DNA of 64,000 nt, taken from the NCBI GenBank assembly GCA_002270565.1, contig NQMI01000048.1, positions 236,898 through 300,897 of the forward strand, given 5' to 3'. A model generated the notes under the pieces. That model did not search any database and was not told the DNA's origin. It saw only the letters and a list, made by a program, of their open reading frames with translations. This stretch comes from Stenocarpella maydis (Eukaryota; Ascomycota; Sordariomycetes; Diaporthales; Diaporthaceae). The translations under genes were made by a program, and so were the position numbers. Positions 1 to 11,189 of the stretch are shown in pieces; position 1 is the first letter of the stretch, and each line of letters begins with the position of its first letter.

Positions 1-1012
1 TCGCGAGGTTGGCATACACGTGGCCTACGAACCGCCCCCCGTCAGCGACCCGGACTTGTTCCCTGCGAAATACTGATCCCACTCCTCGCGGACGAATGCT
101 TCCCTGCGCGTGTATGCGCTTCTGGGGCTGATGGGCAGCATGTGGATCGCCTACTCAAAAGAGACCTGGTCGCCAAAGTACGTCGTGTGGTTCACCTTCC
201 TGTCGGACAGGATGCCCGCAGCCCTGACGCCGATGAACCCGGGAGGTTGGGCCGTGTTGTTGCTGCCCACGAGGTAGTAGCTCTGCAGCGACCGCGCCGT
301 GATGGCCAGCTGCAGGTTCCCGCGGGCTTCCATGACCGCGTCTCCGGTGGCGCGCCCCCACATCTTGATGGCGTATGTCCTGAAGGCGTCCTCGGCTGAG
401 GACTCCTGGTCCTTGCCGTTCTCTGCTTCGAGAACACCCCTGGCCCAGCTGTGCCCGTGGTACCAGTCGTAGGCACGCGAGAAGGGGAAGTACGGATCCT
501 CCGAGATTGACATTGATCGATTCTGCTGTGAGGCTGTCGGTTGTGAACACTGTGTCGTTGCCCAATTCTCGGGCGGAGAGCGCAAGCGATTGGCGAAAAA
601 AGGTATCCTCGAATGACTCTACCGGATCTCCTGGCCCATAAATGAGGTCCTCGCGGTCCGTGTGCGAAATAGAAAGACCGCGACCCTGGGCAGCATTATT
701 CTTTGGCCACCAAACAGAAGATGGATGCGTCCAAGCCCGGTTATCCTGGTCGTTGGCGAAGAAATTGGCGTAAAATTTGTTGGTCTGAAGTGCACCTCCT
801 TGGGATACTCCAACCGGTAGTTGAGGGTGGTCGTTCCTGGAAGGAATACTTGCTGGAGGTGGAGCAAAAGATATTGGCAAAAAGGCGTCACCGATCGTAG
901 CTGTACCATTTCGGGCTTTGAGCTGTTCTCCTCCGATGCCGACGGAGAATGGGTGTGCTGAGACGGTTTGCAACGAGACTGAAATCCCGCAGAGCAAAAG
1001 TCCACAAGACAT
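1..1012 (-). pseudogene. GH81 endo-1,3-beta-glucanase pseudogene (cut by window edge)
   Basis: Remnant of a family 81 glycoside hydrolase (endo-beta-1,3-glucanase, Eng1/Engl1-like), which cuts cell-wall beta-glucan. The ATG at 1012 opens a signal-peptide-like start (MSCGLLLCG...), followed by the N-terminal GH81 block, including QTNKFYANFF and AWTHPSSVWW. At about 490 the similarity jumps to the C-terminal catalytic block in another frame: DWYHGHSWARG, then GKDQESSAED, which carries the family's Glu pair. Roughly 270 residues normally lying between, including the conserved DHHFHYGY-type motif, are absent. An in-frame TAG at 151-153 sits between ...DQVSFE and ...IHMLPISP, and a further frame change near 20 separates EEWDQYFAG from the GHVYANLA block. 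A large deletion, two frame changes and one nonsense codon make this a non-functional gene. The residue count missing is from memory of family layout. The 3' end runs out of the window. Confidence 0.85.
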
Positions 1013-2256
1013 TGTCGGTAGGGGGAGGCTTCGAGCAGCCAGAGGAGGAAGATGAAAATCTTCAGTTAGACTAAAAGAGTGGCTGGGTTTTAATTTAGGA
1101 CCGCTGGTGAAGGAGACTGGATGAGTACCGAGTAATTCTATATGGGCGGCTGCATCCGTGGTGGGGAGGTATGCATTCGGGGCAGGTTTCATCTATACAT
1201 GATTTGTTCACTGCCGAGAGGAATTGTTGCCTTGATTTATGCCTCATGTAGTTGTGGTGCCAAGCCAACTCTCAAATGTTGCTTGTATGTGTAGCTATTA
1301 CCCATGGCTTTGGGCGAATAAACCCTGACTTAGGTTGTTTTAGGTGCGAAGACCAGGTTCTATCTTGTGATTTCAATCAAGGCTCCTTGTGGTCCCCAAC
1401 ATGGTATGCCATTTGACGCCTATCGATACAGAACTTGAAGTTGTCAACTGGTAGAAGAGCGATATGAAGATTGCAGCACAGGCGTGGGAAGGCGTATGCA
1501 GAAAAGCCGCCCTTAGGCTAGCCAGTCAGGTTTAATTAGACATTATCCGTAGACCTCTATAACCTGCCTTGAACAAGGTATTAAGCCATGCCACAACTTT
1601 GCAATGCATAAATTGGGCGTTAAATGTTAGGTAAGGGAGGTTCTGCTGCAGAGATGCTCTTGCCTCTGGAAGTCTTGCAATGTCCCACAGAAATCACGAA
1701 CAGTACAGCTCCAAACTTGAATCCGGGAAAGGTCCTCCGAGTCCAGATGTGGTTGTCTCGAGTACACAAGTGGCTTGAATGGACGCGGAGAGCCGCCATG
1801 CGCCGGTGTTCGATCTGGCGCTGAGAGAAATCATAAAGGACAAGACCCACGCGCCGGCAAGGCACAGAAGACAAGATTTCTAGGCCCATCTTCTGTGTGT
1901 TTTTGGCGAGTGGTAACACCGAGCCCAACACATAACGAGGTTTCATGAAAGAATTTTATAATTCCCTCTACTATGTCCAGCAGAGAAGCAACCAATTTTG
2001 GCCTTTGGCTCCCCTAGAGCCTGTAAGTCTCAGTAACTAGCTTTGCCTCTTACATACCATGTATAAAAGAGCTGTAGCAACTAAGACTTGGCAAGGAGCA
2101 GTTTCGACCACATATATTAATAGTTAGTCGGCTTTCCACACTGGCTGGGATCCTATACCAAGTGCAGCCACAGCACAGCCTTTACATATATACCAATTAT
2201 GCTGCCACGATGATAAGAAGAACTTAACCCCATCTCTTCATAGCCTGGTTGAGCCT
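1013..2256. other. Intergenic, no gene seen
   Basis: About 1.2 kb between the GH81 and SDR remnants. Both strands have only short ORFs without recognisable domains, and base composition is more AT-rich than in the surrounding exons. I see no RNA gene or repeat here. Confidence 0.5.
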
Positions 2257-2664
2257 CTATCCAAACGTCTCGTAGCACTGATCCATCATCTGCTGTCCTG
2301 GCCCAGCCGAGAATGCCTCCTCCCCACCCTCCTCCATGAACTCCTCCACCGTCATCGAGGCCGGGCTCTTGTGCTTCTTGTTGTCGTCCGGGTCCCCCCG
2401 GGGGTCGCGCCGCCACAGGTCGGGACAAACCTCCACCACTCCCACGCCTCGGTCACGTTGTACACCCGGCTCAGGATACCAGGGGGCACGAGGCCCAGCC
2501 ACACTCGAGACGCTGACTGGCGCGCCGAGGGCTTTGACCGGAGGTGCTGGTGCCAGCAGCCCGGCGGCGAGGTGCACCGGCCCGCGGGTGTTCACGTCGA
2601 TCTCACTGTCCGTCTTGCCCAGCAGCTCCACCGGGTCGTCCGCAAGGATCCCCGCGTTATCCAT
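2257..2664 (-). pseudogene. Short-chain dehydrogenase remnant
   Basis: An open frame of 135 codons (ATG at 2664) containing pieces of a classical SDR in the right order: NAGIL, VNTRGPVHLAAGLL, then VSVSSVAG (beta-5 with the catalytic Ser), and a tail SPASMTVEEFMEE...FSAGPGQQMMDQ. The tail resembles the C-terminus of DltE-like oxidoreductases. The N-terminal Rossmann TGxxxGxG segment and the YxxxK active site, which should lie between APWYP and GVGVVEVCP, are missing, so the product cannot be an active NAD(P)-dependent oxidoreductase. The frame is open throughout, so the losses are in-frame deletions or a mis-annotated recent deletion. Family assignment is by eye; subfamily is uncertain. Confidence 0.6.
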
Positions 2665-3314
2665 CCCAGCCCACCTTCAGTTGGTTGCAAGTAAGGTGGC
2701 ATTTGACTCTCAGGGGTCCAGGTGACGTGGTTTCTGGTCAAGAGTCGTCATGCACTTATTCCCACCGACCAGGCCATCCAGAGGTCTCTTTTGCTAGGTG
2801 CAGCAGACGTCCGTGACACCAATCAACCATTGCGCGCTAACCAGACATATGGTTGTGGAAATGTCATGATCCTTAGTGCCAGTGCCATGTAGAGATGATT
2901 GTCCATCAATATTGTCAGAAGTCAAGTACAGTGAGGGGAAACGAGAATCACAAGTGGTATCTAAGTTTTTACAAAAACCCTCCCCACGCGTACGCAATCA
3001 AACAAGAGTCCATCTGGACAATGTGTGCACGGCAAGGGGGGGGAAAGGTACAAGCCTCGCTGATTGGACCCGTCCCCATGTACCCGCAAAGGACCGCAAG
3101 CAAGACGCCCTGAAAATGCTATACCTCACTCCACACCCTACCACTTGAGAGACGAATCCTGTTCCAATGAATGACCCTAAACAAAATCTCTTCAGAGCTC
3201 CCAGAACGATCGGGGGTCGCCCGGTGGCCCGTACATGCCCGAGCACGATTTAGGTCTGACACCAGCACGCGTACTTGCACGAGGATGACGGCTAGGACTC
3301 AACCTGTGCAGAAC
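2665..3314. other. Intergenic
   Basis: About 650 bp downstream of the XMAP215-like gene and upstream of the SDR remnant. It should contain the 3' UTR of the former. No coding similarity is visible. Confidence 0.5.
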
Positions 3315-6266
3315 CTACTGCCTCGCAAGCCCTTGCTTCGCCTGAAACAAAAAGGGACGTCAGTACCTGGCAACGTCGAAATCATACTTTGCTGGGTCAG
3401 ACATACCTTCATCTGCTCAATCCTCGCCTTCAGCTGACTCGTCACCTCGGCAGCCCTCTTCCAACTTTCAGCACCATTGCCGTTGCTTCCAGCGGCACCA
3501 CCAGCCGAAGCAGATGAGTGCTCGCCCGAGTAGACGTCTCTCCTGTAGCCCCTAGCAGGAGATGCTCGCCCGCTGCTAGCCGAACTGGCCCCATTGCCGT
3601 TATTATATCTCCCGAGTTCGGGACTGAGGGCCCTGTGCCTTGCGTAGGACGTAGGACCATCAGCGCCATATCCATTCTCCTTCTCCTCGGACAGGTTGCT
3701 AGCATACGAAGTGCGGTTCCTAGACGCCGTGCTTGCTGCCCTATGCAAGCCGCCCCCGAAGCTGCCTTCTCTGTCCCGGAAACCACCGCCCATCTCTTCT
3801 TGTAATGGGCTGGCCGTGCTGAGCGTGGGGCTTAACATGTCATCACGCTGCATGCCGAGCTGCTCAGACTTGCTAAGAGCTCGCTTCAGTCGGTCGAGTT
3901 CCCTTCGCAGACGCTCGTTCGTGCTCTCCGCGGCCTCAGCATCGCTCCGTGCACGTACGAGCTGCGTCTCCTTCGCCTTGATGCTGAGAACATCTCGAGT
4001 GTGGTCTTCAATGAGCTGAGCGTTTTGATTCTTCAATTCCTGAATTTCGGATATGAGCTTGGACCGCTCGTGGCGTGACTCATCAGCCTGCCGGAGGAGG
4101 CTCTCGTTGGCGGCCCTGAGCTCTTCCAGTTCTGCGCGCTCCATGGCAGTGAGGCCAGAGACGGCGGGAACAGGGTCGGCGGGGGGGGCCAGGGAGGCTG
4201 GTGCTGCGGCCGGTTTTGCCAAGGAGCGGCCAGCAAGACCACCGCGACCCATCCCGAGGCGTTGGCGGGGAGGGGATGCGACTGGTGCCGGCTCCTCGTC
4301 ATAGTCGTCCTCGTCTGGGGGCAGAGGCGCTGCAGCTGCAGGTTTCCGTGGTGATGCCAGGCCACCTGGTCCTGCGAGTGCCCTCTTTTGTGGCGCTTTG
4401 AGGCCTCCAATCCCGGAGGGTTTCGGGACCCCGAGCTTGTTGCCGGTTGGTTTCGCCGCCGACGGTGCTGCCGCCGGGGGAGACTCGGCTCGCGGTGGGG
4501 CCGCTGCCGGTGCAGCTTTCTTTGCGCCTGCAGGAGCCTTCCTGACAACCTTCTTGGTAGCCACTGGTGGAGGCTTAGCAGCTGGCGGTGGCGCCTTCGG
4601 CTTCTCCTTCGCCTTTACTTCTGCTGTCTCGAAAAACTCTTTGATCTTGCTCTTCCGAATGTCGTCGAGACCCTCCATGTGAGGGTTCATCGCCCGCTCG
4701 CCAATAATCTTCATGATGGTACCCAGTATCTCGGCACCGCCATCACGAAGCGCGGGGCTGGACTCGGCCAGGAGCTTCTTTGCCGCCTCGACCATCTGGC
4801 CGATTTCTGGTTTGCTGGGCACTTCTCTTGTCGTCCGCAAGCATCGCACGAGAAACTTCATGGTGCCCTCCTTGACCTGGGGATTCTTGTTGACTAGGTA
4901 TGCCACAATATCCTCGAAACACTCCGTCAGACCTGTTGCCAGGAAGACCTGGTCGAGTGCTGCGCCAAGGGCATCCTGGACGGTGGCTTTCTTCTCCTTG
5001 AGGCGGTCCATGATGGGCTGCATGACGACAGAGCGGTATTTCCCGTAGCTCTTGCGTAATCCTTTGGCCAGGAGCTCGATGCATTGCGCCGCCTGTGTGA
5101 CAACAGCAATGTTGGCATCCTTCATACACTTGGCCAGTGACCTGTTGATTTCGCTGAAATCTCCGTCCTTGATCCTTGGTACGTTCACAAGGGCATACAG
5201 CGCCTCGACTGCTTCTTTGCGGTCTTTCCATTTTGATGAGCCCAGCAACTCGTAGAAATTCCCAGGTATGCCCTTAAGGACGTCCTGGGGCTCTGCTAGG
5301 TCGAACGCGTCAATCTCCTCGGGCTCCTCGCCCTCGTCGTCGTCCCCACCGCCTTCGTCCCCTCCTCCGGCGGCCGGCGCTTGTTCTTTTGCCGCTTGTT
5401 GTGTCCGCAATAGGCGCTCCTGCTTCGGGACACCTTCGGCCTTGATTTTCTCGAACTGCGCCTCCAGGTCGGTCTGCTGGGTTGGTTTAAGGTCGCCCCA
5501 GAACATGGGCTTCATAGCCTCACGCAGCCACCTGTAGAATTCCACCGTCAGGCCGGTGGCTTCAGCTCGCACATTTTTGTCAGCATGACCGAAGACCTTT
5601 GGCAAAACCTTGAGTACAGGCTTGGGGTCGGCGAGCTTGCAGCCGTAGCTGTGGAAGATGGCGGTCAGTGCATTCAAGCCGGCGGCAACGGTTTTTGGTT
5701 GCTTGGCGGAGAGGACAGGTAGGATATCTTCGATGACAGGGTTCGGTACGTCGACCTCGCAGAGGAGGAGCAGGGCCTCGATAGATGACGCCTTTGTTGC
5801 CGCTCGCGTGGACGGGAGACCCTTTTCACAGATTGGAGTGACTGTGACGCCTCTTGATCTCGTGCCGTGTTCCTTGCCACCAAACTTCAGAAACGCGCAG
5901 TATGCTGACATGGCGTCTTGTTGGGCTGCCACGTTACTGTCGGCGACGGCGCCTTTCCATAGGGAAGGATCTCGCAGAAAGGGTTGGAAGGCAGCATCGT
6001 ACTCGTCGGCGCTGACCTCGAACTGTTTGGTGGCTTCTTCGTATGCTGCTTTGCGGACTTTCCAGATCTGGAGTCAGGCAAGTTGTGGTTAGCACGCACT
6101 GTTGTCTTTTGGTACTGCCGGCCTGCGACAGGACAGGCCGCTCAGCTGGCATGGCCTCATTGTAACAATGTGGACGAAATTCAGCGGTACCATGGGGCCT
6201 CCGTACCTTGTGCACCCAGCGATCTGTAAGGGGCAAAGAGCTGTAGTCCTCCTCTCCCTCGGCCAT
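3315..6266 (-). CDS. XMAP215/Stu2/Alp14-family TOG-domain microtubule polymerase
   Basis: Microtubule-associated protein that binds tubulin through TOG domains and drives plus-end growth at spindle poles and kinetochores (family knowledge). I read three exons: 6266-6207 (20 codons, MAEGEEDYSSLPLTDRWVHK), 6067-3407, and 3341-3315 (last residues AKQGLARQ). Introns are 6206-6068 (GTACGG..CAG) and 3406-3342 (GTATGT..CAG), giving 915 residues. Visible in order: TOG1 (about 1-240), an acidic linker (GGGDDDEGEEPEEID), TOG2 (about 290-505, starting FYELLGSSKWKDRKEA), a Lys/Ala/Pro-rich basic region (about 515-640) expected to bind the lattice, and a coiled coil (about 670-765, TAMERAELEELRAANE...). 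Two TOGs plus one dimerising coiled coil is the fungal layout. The start is supported by LPLTDRWVHKIWKVRKAAYE, typical of the family N-terminus across the first junction. Confidence 0.93.
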
Positions 6267-7900
6267 GATGGATGGCTCCGGAACGGCGGTGTTGTTCTCG
6301 GGATATGGACTAAAGGTTGTCGGTGGTGAGCCAGGGGTGGTCGGAAGGGAGGCTTCGGGGCCGCCGTGGTCTGAGAGGCGGCGGGTGGAAGCTCGAGCTA
6401 TGCGACGTGTTAGCTTGGTGAAGGCCGAGCGAATCTTTCGGCGCATGATTCTGACGATGGGTCAAGGAAGGTATGGGGAAGGCATGGCAGTTCTTCGGTG
6501 TGAGGCCCAGCGTGGATGGGGTGCGGCTGGCCTGGGCCCAGTACCGGTGGGGTGTCGTACCAAGTGGTCGCAAACAGCAAACAGGGCCCTGGTGCTTGAA
6601 AGATCAGGCAGCAGGCTTTGACGCGTGTGGGCGGGCGCAGGTATGCGAGGGTGCTTTGTCGTTGTGTCTGAGGACTGTGGATGAAGCAATCGTGGGTGTT
6701 TGGCGGGTGTTGGGTGTGTCTTTCTCTGGCGTGGATTTGTTTTTGGTTGCGAGTGGTGCCTGTCGTCAAAAAGCTTGAACGGCCACGGGCAGGTTCAATG
6801 GTGCGTGGCGTGGCGTTTCCCGTTTCCCTTGGCTGGTCTGGAATGCGAGAGTGACGACCGGGGTGCCACGCTAGCTGGCAAGGCAGGGCAAAGGCAAGGG
6901 GGGGGATGCAAAAGGATGCAGTGACTCGTGTGGTCGGCAGGTGCCACTCCCCGGGGGCTGCCAGGACAACAATCGATCCGCTGTACAGGGTTCTGGCTTT
7001 TGCCTGCAGGGCAGCAGGGCGGCAGGGCAAAGCAGAACGGGGGAGGAAGTGGGCTGAGGTCTTGTGAGGTGGGCTCGTCGGGCAGCAGCAGCAGCCAGTA
7101 ATGGGACGCGTTTATTCAGTTGACGGCCAGCAAGAGCTTGGGTGAATCGGGTCAAAACGGGGTACGAGCAGAGCACCCAGTATGTCTGCTCTGAGCAAAA
7201 ATCTGAACAATGCAATCATTGGCCTTCCGAATGAGATACAGGATGGGATGTACTCTTACTTTATGAGGGGCACCTGTAAAGCAGGGAAGCAGGTAAATGT
7301 ACAAGCCTTCAGGCAATGCATTCATGGATGTTGCATGTAGGAAGTCTAATGCTATTGACGTTTGGTGTCCTACCCCAGCCGCCTCGATCCAACATGGCTG
7401 CCCAATGAGGGGCCCCTCCCATTGCTGGGGAAACGGTGACGTAGGTTGGTCATGTCAATAACGTGCAGCTCAACTGCTCACCAGCAAGGGTCATCAACCA
7501 ACAAGACAGACACACCACGATACAGTACCTGTCCTTTAGACACTCTTGAGTACTGCCAACTGTCTGGGTAGGATGCAATTGAGTCCCACGATACGCGTTA
7601 GTGGCATCCCATCTTCTGTCGTTCCTGTTGGTGTCTGGATCGGAGGATGCGGCCATCAACAACGAAGGTTGTGAATAAGGAGAGCTTGAGGAGGTAGTCA
7701 AATGTCTTGAGAGGTCCGTGTTGGGTGTTGGGTGTTGGCTTCAGCGTAGCAAGAGGAACACTGCTGTTAAGGCTCATTGATATCCACGAGAATTACATCT
7801 CAGGCAGATTCAAAGGGCTCTCCAAGAAGGTAACAAAACATGAGTTTTTTTTGGATTTTTTTAGTATTTTCTTTTTTTAAAAAAAAGAAGAAAAAGTCAG
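6267..7900. other. Intergenic, promoter side of the TOG gene
   Basis: Contains the upstream region of the minus-strand TOG gene. ORFs here (for example near 6410-7030) lack conserved domains and have no coherent codon usage; I treat them as chance. A run of T/A homopolymers lies at 7840-7900. Confidence 0.45.
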
Positions 7901-7904
7901 TCTG

Positions 7905-8005
7905 CCAGAGTTGAACCCTGGTGTCCCCTCCAGCTTTTGCTGGACCACCCTGGACCAGAAAGCAGCCCGGGGACCTTAACCACTCCGCCCAGGTGGCTTT
8001 GTTGT
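7905..8005 (-). pseudogene. tRNA-like element, probably a degenerate class II tRNA
   Basis: On the minus strand the segment starts GCCACCTGG and has an A-box-like TGGGCGGAGTGG followed by TTAAGG. A B-box-like GGTTCAACTCT lies about 65 nt later, and a T-rich Pol III-type terminator (TTTTTCTTC...) comes just after. A possible anticodon loop CTGCTTT would read GCT (Ser), and a hairpin TCCAGC-AAAA-GCTGGA could be a long variable arm or part of an intron. However, the acceptor ends do not pair (5' GCCACC against 3' CAGACTG) and the T-stem is shifted by extra G residues. I therefore regard it as a tRNA relic or tRNA-derived element, not a sound tRNA gene. Confidence 0.3.
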
Positions 8006-8616
8006 GATGGGATAAGATAACCTGGCTTAACGGAGGGAGGTGGGGTTTAGGAGGGTGTACGGTCATCTCATGAACTCTCAGAGAACGGAGCACCAACGGC
8101 GCAAGGCAGACATCAGCCCCAAAGGAGGAGCCACCAGTATGCGCTCATATGTTGTGCCAGTGACTGGCTGTGTCATCTTGAACGGGAGAATCCTTACGAT
8201 ATTAGATGGCCCGGCCGAGTCAAAAGAATCAACGCCTACAATTTAGGACGAGAATGCGTCTTCAACCCCTTGCGACGCCGTCTTTGCTCCACAATTCATA
8301 AGTTGTCATCCGTGACCTGGAACGCATGGGCAGTACGTATGTATTATCCACACTTGATCGCATATAAGCTGCTAAGAAGGGCCACAAATAGGTACTAGCA
8401 ATAGCTCTGTAGAACCACTAGGGTGTCCCCAGCCTGACAAGACATACATAACACCTCCTTCCCACATTCAACTTTCATATCGCGTCCTGGAGCGTGACAA
8501 GGACGGGATTGCACGAGAACACAACTCGCCAGGCAGTGTTTCCATGTGGTAACATGGTCATTTTTGTATGTGTTCAAACATACAAATACATTCATTCATA
8601 GACTCTGGCAGACTAT
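8006..8616. other. Intergenic
   Basis: About 600 bp downstream of the severin gene. No coding or RNA signal seen apart from the flanking tRNA-like element. Confidence 0.45.
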
Positions 8617-9804
8617 TCATGCCCCGAGAGCCCTCAGGAAGGCCTGGCTCTCATTGCCTTCGACAACCTTGGCGATGGGCGTGAGATGCGCCTCGTCGTC
8701 GTCGCCCCCCTGCAGCTTCCGCACATAAGCTTGCGCGACCTTGAGCCACGCCGCCTTCTCCGCCTTGCTGGCCCCAGCGCCCTGCCAGACCCAGATCGTC
8801 CTCCCTGCGTCGTCCAGGATGAAGACGTCGTTTCCGTCTAGGTCTGACTTTGAGATAGACGAGCCCTCCTTGACCTGGCCGAAACCCAGCTGGCCCGACT
8901 CGTCGCTCAGCCTAAACAGCTTCTTCTGCCTGCGACCCTCGGCGGGCCTCGAGAAGGGCCGCGGGCGGTGGTACTCCTCCGCGGCGGGGGCCGCGTCCTT
9001 GTCCCCGCCGAGCATGTCGACGACTAGCCTGGACCGCGACTCGGTCTGCGAGAGCACCTCGACGTCGACGTGCTTGGCGATGGTCATGTCGTGAACGATC
9101 TGCGCCGCCTTGGCCTTCTCCATCGGGCTGCAGTTCCTGCCTTGCCACACCCAAATCTTTTCGCCCTTGTCGAGCACAAACACGTCGTCCTCGTCGAGGC
9201 TCTCCCACGTGGGCGCCACCTCGTGCACCACCACCGAGTCGCGCTTGGCCCCGGGCACCTTAAACACGCGCAGCAGCGTCGTGACATCCTGCGGCGCCTC
9301 CTCCTCGACGTGCGTGAACCCGGAGCGCACGCCGCCCGACCGGATCTGCAGCCGTGGGAACAGCTCCATGAAGGCGTCGCTAGGCGCCGACTGCACCTCG
9401 CGGTGCTGCGTCGCCTTGCCGTGCAGGAACTCGTCGAGCTCGACCGTCTTGTAGGCGGCGGTGCCGGCCTCGTCCTGCGACGTGTGTGCTCCCAGCCAGA
9501 AGAATATTTCATGGCCCAGGTGCTCGCTCTCGCCCTCGCCCACCTTGTACGTGTAGAGCACGATGAAGCTGTCGCCGTCGAGGAACTGGCCGTACTTTTC
9601 CTTGGGCCAGGGGACAACCTCGAAGTTCTCGATGCGCCAGATGTAGAGCCCCGGGTTGATGCCTACATTACCGTCGTTCCATGCTGGTTCTGTGGTGGCG
9701 CTCTTATACTTAACCTGGTGGTCGATCTCGCTGCCGATGAGCTCGACATTGCTGTCCTTGATGTCGTACTCGTTTGGGTGGACGAGTCCTTCGTGCGGGG
9801 CCAT
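8617..9804 (-). CDS. Severin/fragmin-like gelsolin-repeat actin-binding protein
   Basis: A single uninterrupted ORF of 395 residues from ATG 9804. It shows three gelsolin-type repeats. G1 is at about 50-165 (GLYIWRIENFEVVPWPKE, FIVLYTY, HEIFFWLGAHTSQDEAGTAA, then SGGVRSGF). G2 is at about 180-280 (LLRVFKVPG, DVFVLDKGEKIWVWQG, KAKAAQIV). G3 is at about 290-390 (LFRLSDESG, DVFILDDAGRTIWVWQG, KAEKAAW). Three repeats is the severin/fragmin/CapG size; gelsolin and villin have six. Family members sever or cap actin filaments in a calcium-dependent way in the cytosol. Whether this one severs or only caps cannot be told from sequence. No signal peptide or intron. A long antisense ORF over it is a shadow caused by GC-rich codons. 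Confidence 0.92.
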   Translation of the reverse strand: MAPHEGLVHPNEYDIKDSNVELIGSEIDHQVKYKSATTEPAWNDGNVGINPGLYIWRIENFEVVPWPKEKYGQFLDGDSFIVLYTYKVGEGESEHLGHEIFFWLGAHTSQDEAGTAAYKTVELDEFLHGKATQHREVQSAPSDAFMELFPRLQIRSGGVRSGFTHVEEEAPQDVTTLLRVFKVPGAKRDSVVVHEVAPTWESLDEDDVFVLDKGEKIWVWQGRNCSPMEKAKAAQIVHDMTIAKHVDVEVLSQTESRSRLVVDMLGGDKDAAPAAEEYHRPRPFSRPAEGRRQKKLFRLSDESGQLGFGQVKEGSSISKSDLDGNDVFILDDAGRTIWVWQGAGASKAEKAAWLKVAQAYVRKLQGGDDDEAHLTPIAKVVEGNESQAFLRALGA

Positions 9805-11189
9805 TTTGGCTGGGTGTAGAAAGCTGATAGTTGTGTTGGGGTTTGGGAAAAAAGGAAGGCGTTGAGCGTGAGATGAGACGGGCGAGACTTATGTCTTTGG
9901 AATAAGAGAAGAGGAAGCTATCTGTCTACCCAGGTTTCTAACTTCATGCACTGACACGAGCTGAGCTGATGTGGGTTGTTGAAACAGGCCTCCAGCTCCC
10001 CGGCCACGGAAGGACGTCATGTCTCAGGGGATCCAGGGTCCTCCTGTGGGGAATGTGGGGGCCACCGACGACCTTCCATCGCCCTATTGGGCAGCCCACT
10101 GAGGCTCAGCGCACTGCACGTGGGTGGGTCTATTTCCAGAACATCTGGACGAAGCTCGTTGCACAGACCGCCTCCCTGTTCATCCAGATGGCCGTCAGCC
10201 CGAGGAGTCCGAGCGAGGGACTAACTTAGCCGAGTACCTATGTACATAGTATGGACTGTCATGGCTGGGGGTCATACTTACTGTCTGTCCCGGATGTCAG
10301 AGTACTGGACGAGGGTGTCATAAAGGAGAGCAGCACCTCAAAGGCACACAATACCTCTCTCATCTTGGACTTCGAGATGTTCACTGGCCTGAGGAATCAG
10401 AGTAAAAGTAACGAGCCACGTATTGATTGTACTGTGTCCTCCTGGGTGCGCTTGTCGCAAACTGTGAGCAATTGATAAGACGCATACTAGTAACACTGAA
10501 TGACACAGCACTACGGGTAGTCACTGAGGTCTACTAAAAGTTTCCAGTCTGGTCCCCTCACCATGATTGCACCAACAAGTGGCAAGACACGAGGCATTGA
10601 TGGTCAGCAACAGCCAACGCCGTACGTCCTGGACTCGACAATTGTGCTCTCCACTAGTCAATTCCGAGTTGGCACTATCAATAAACTCGTTTCAATAGGC
10701 GTATTGCGGCACACTGATGCTGTCGTAATAAAAGAATATGTGCTTTGTCTTCGAACGTTAAAGACTTCCAGTATGGTGTTCTTTGTTGCCGAGTTCCAAG
10801 TTCCTACATACCCAAAGCCCCGATATATTGGAAACTGCTACATAAAAAATGAGCCAAAGAACCTGAGCATTAACACCATAACAACGGAAAGATATTTTGG
10901 CTCATTCTAGAAACTATTGCGTAATAACGCCTGGCAAGATGACCACAATTCAACAAGCCAGGAAGAAAGGCAGACAGCTGCATATACAACTCAAAACAAG
11001 CCACAGTTAAAACATCAATACAATTCATTGTCAAAGGATAGAAAGAACGTAAACGCCTCGGGGAGGGAATAACAACCATATAAACTATAATACGGATAAC
11101 CATTGACTTGTAGAGTTTCACGTACTCGGTCACCAACCAACAGATTGCTGGAACCAACTATCAACTTCAGGATCTCCACAATACTCGGG
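9805..11189. other. Intergenic, no gene seen
   Basis: About 1.4 kb between the divergent severin (-) and RING-like (+) genes, so it should hold both promoters. ORFs of up to about 115 codons are present but look random, and 10.6-11.1 kb is relatively AT-rich. Confidence 0.45.

Noticed and set aside
9070..9819. 249-codon plus-strand ORF over the severin gene
   Set aside because: It is the antisense shadow of a GC3-rich gene; no domains and no separate promoter space.
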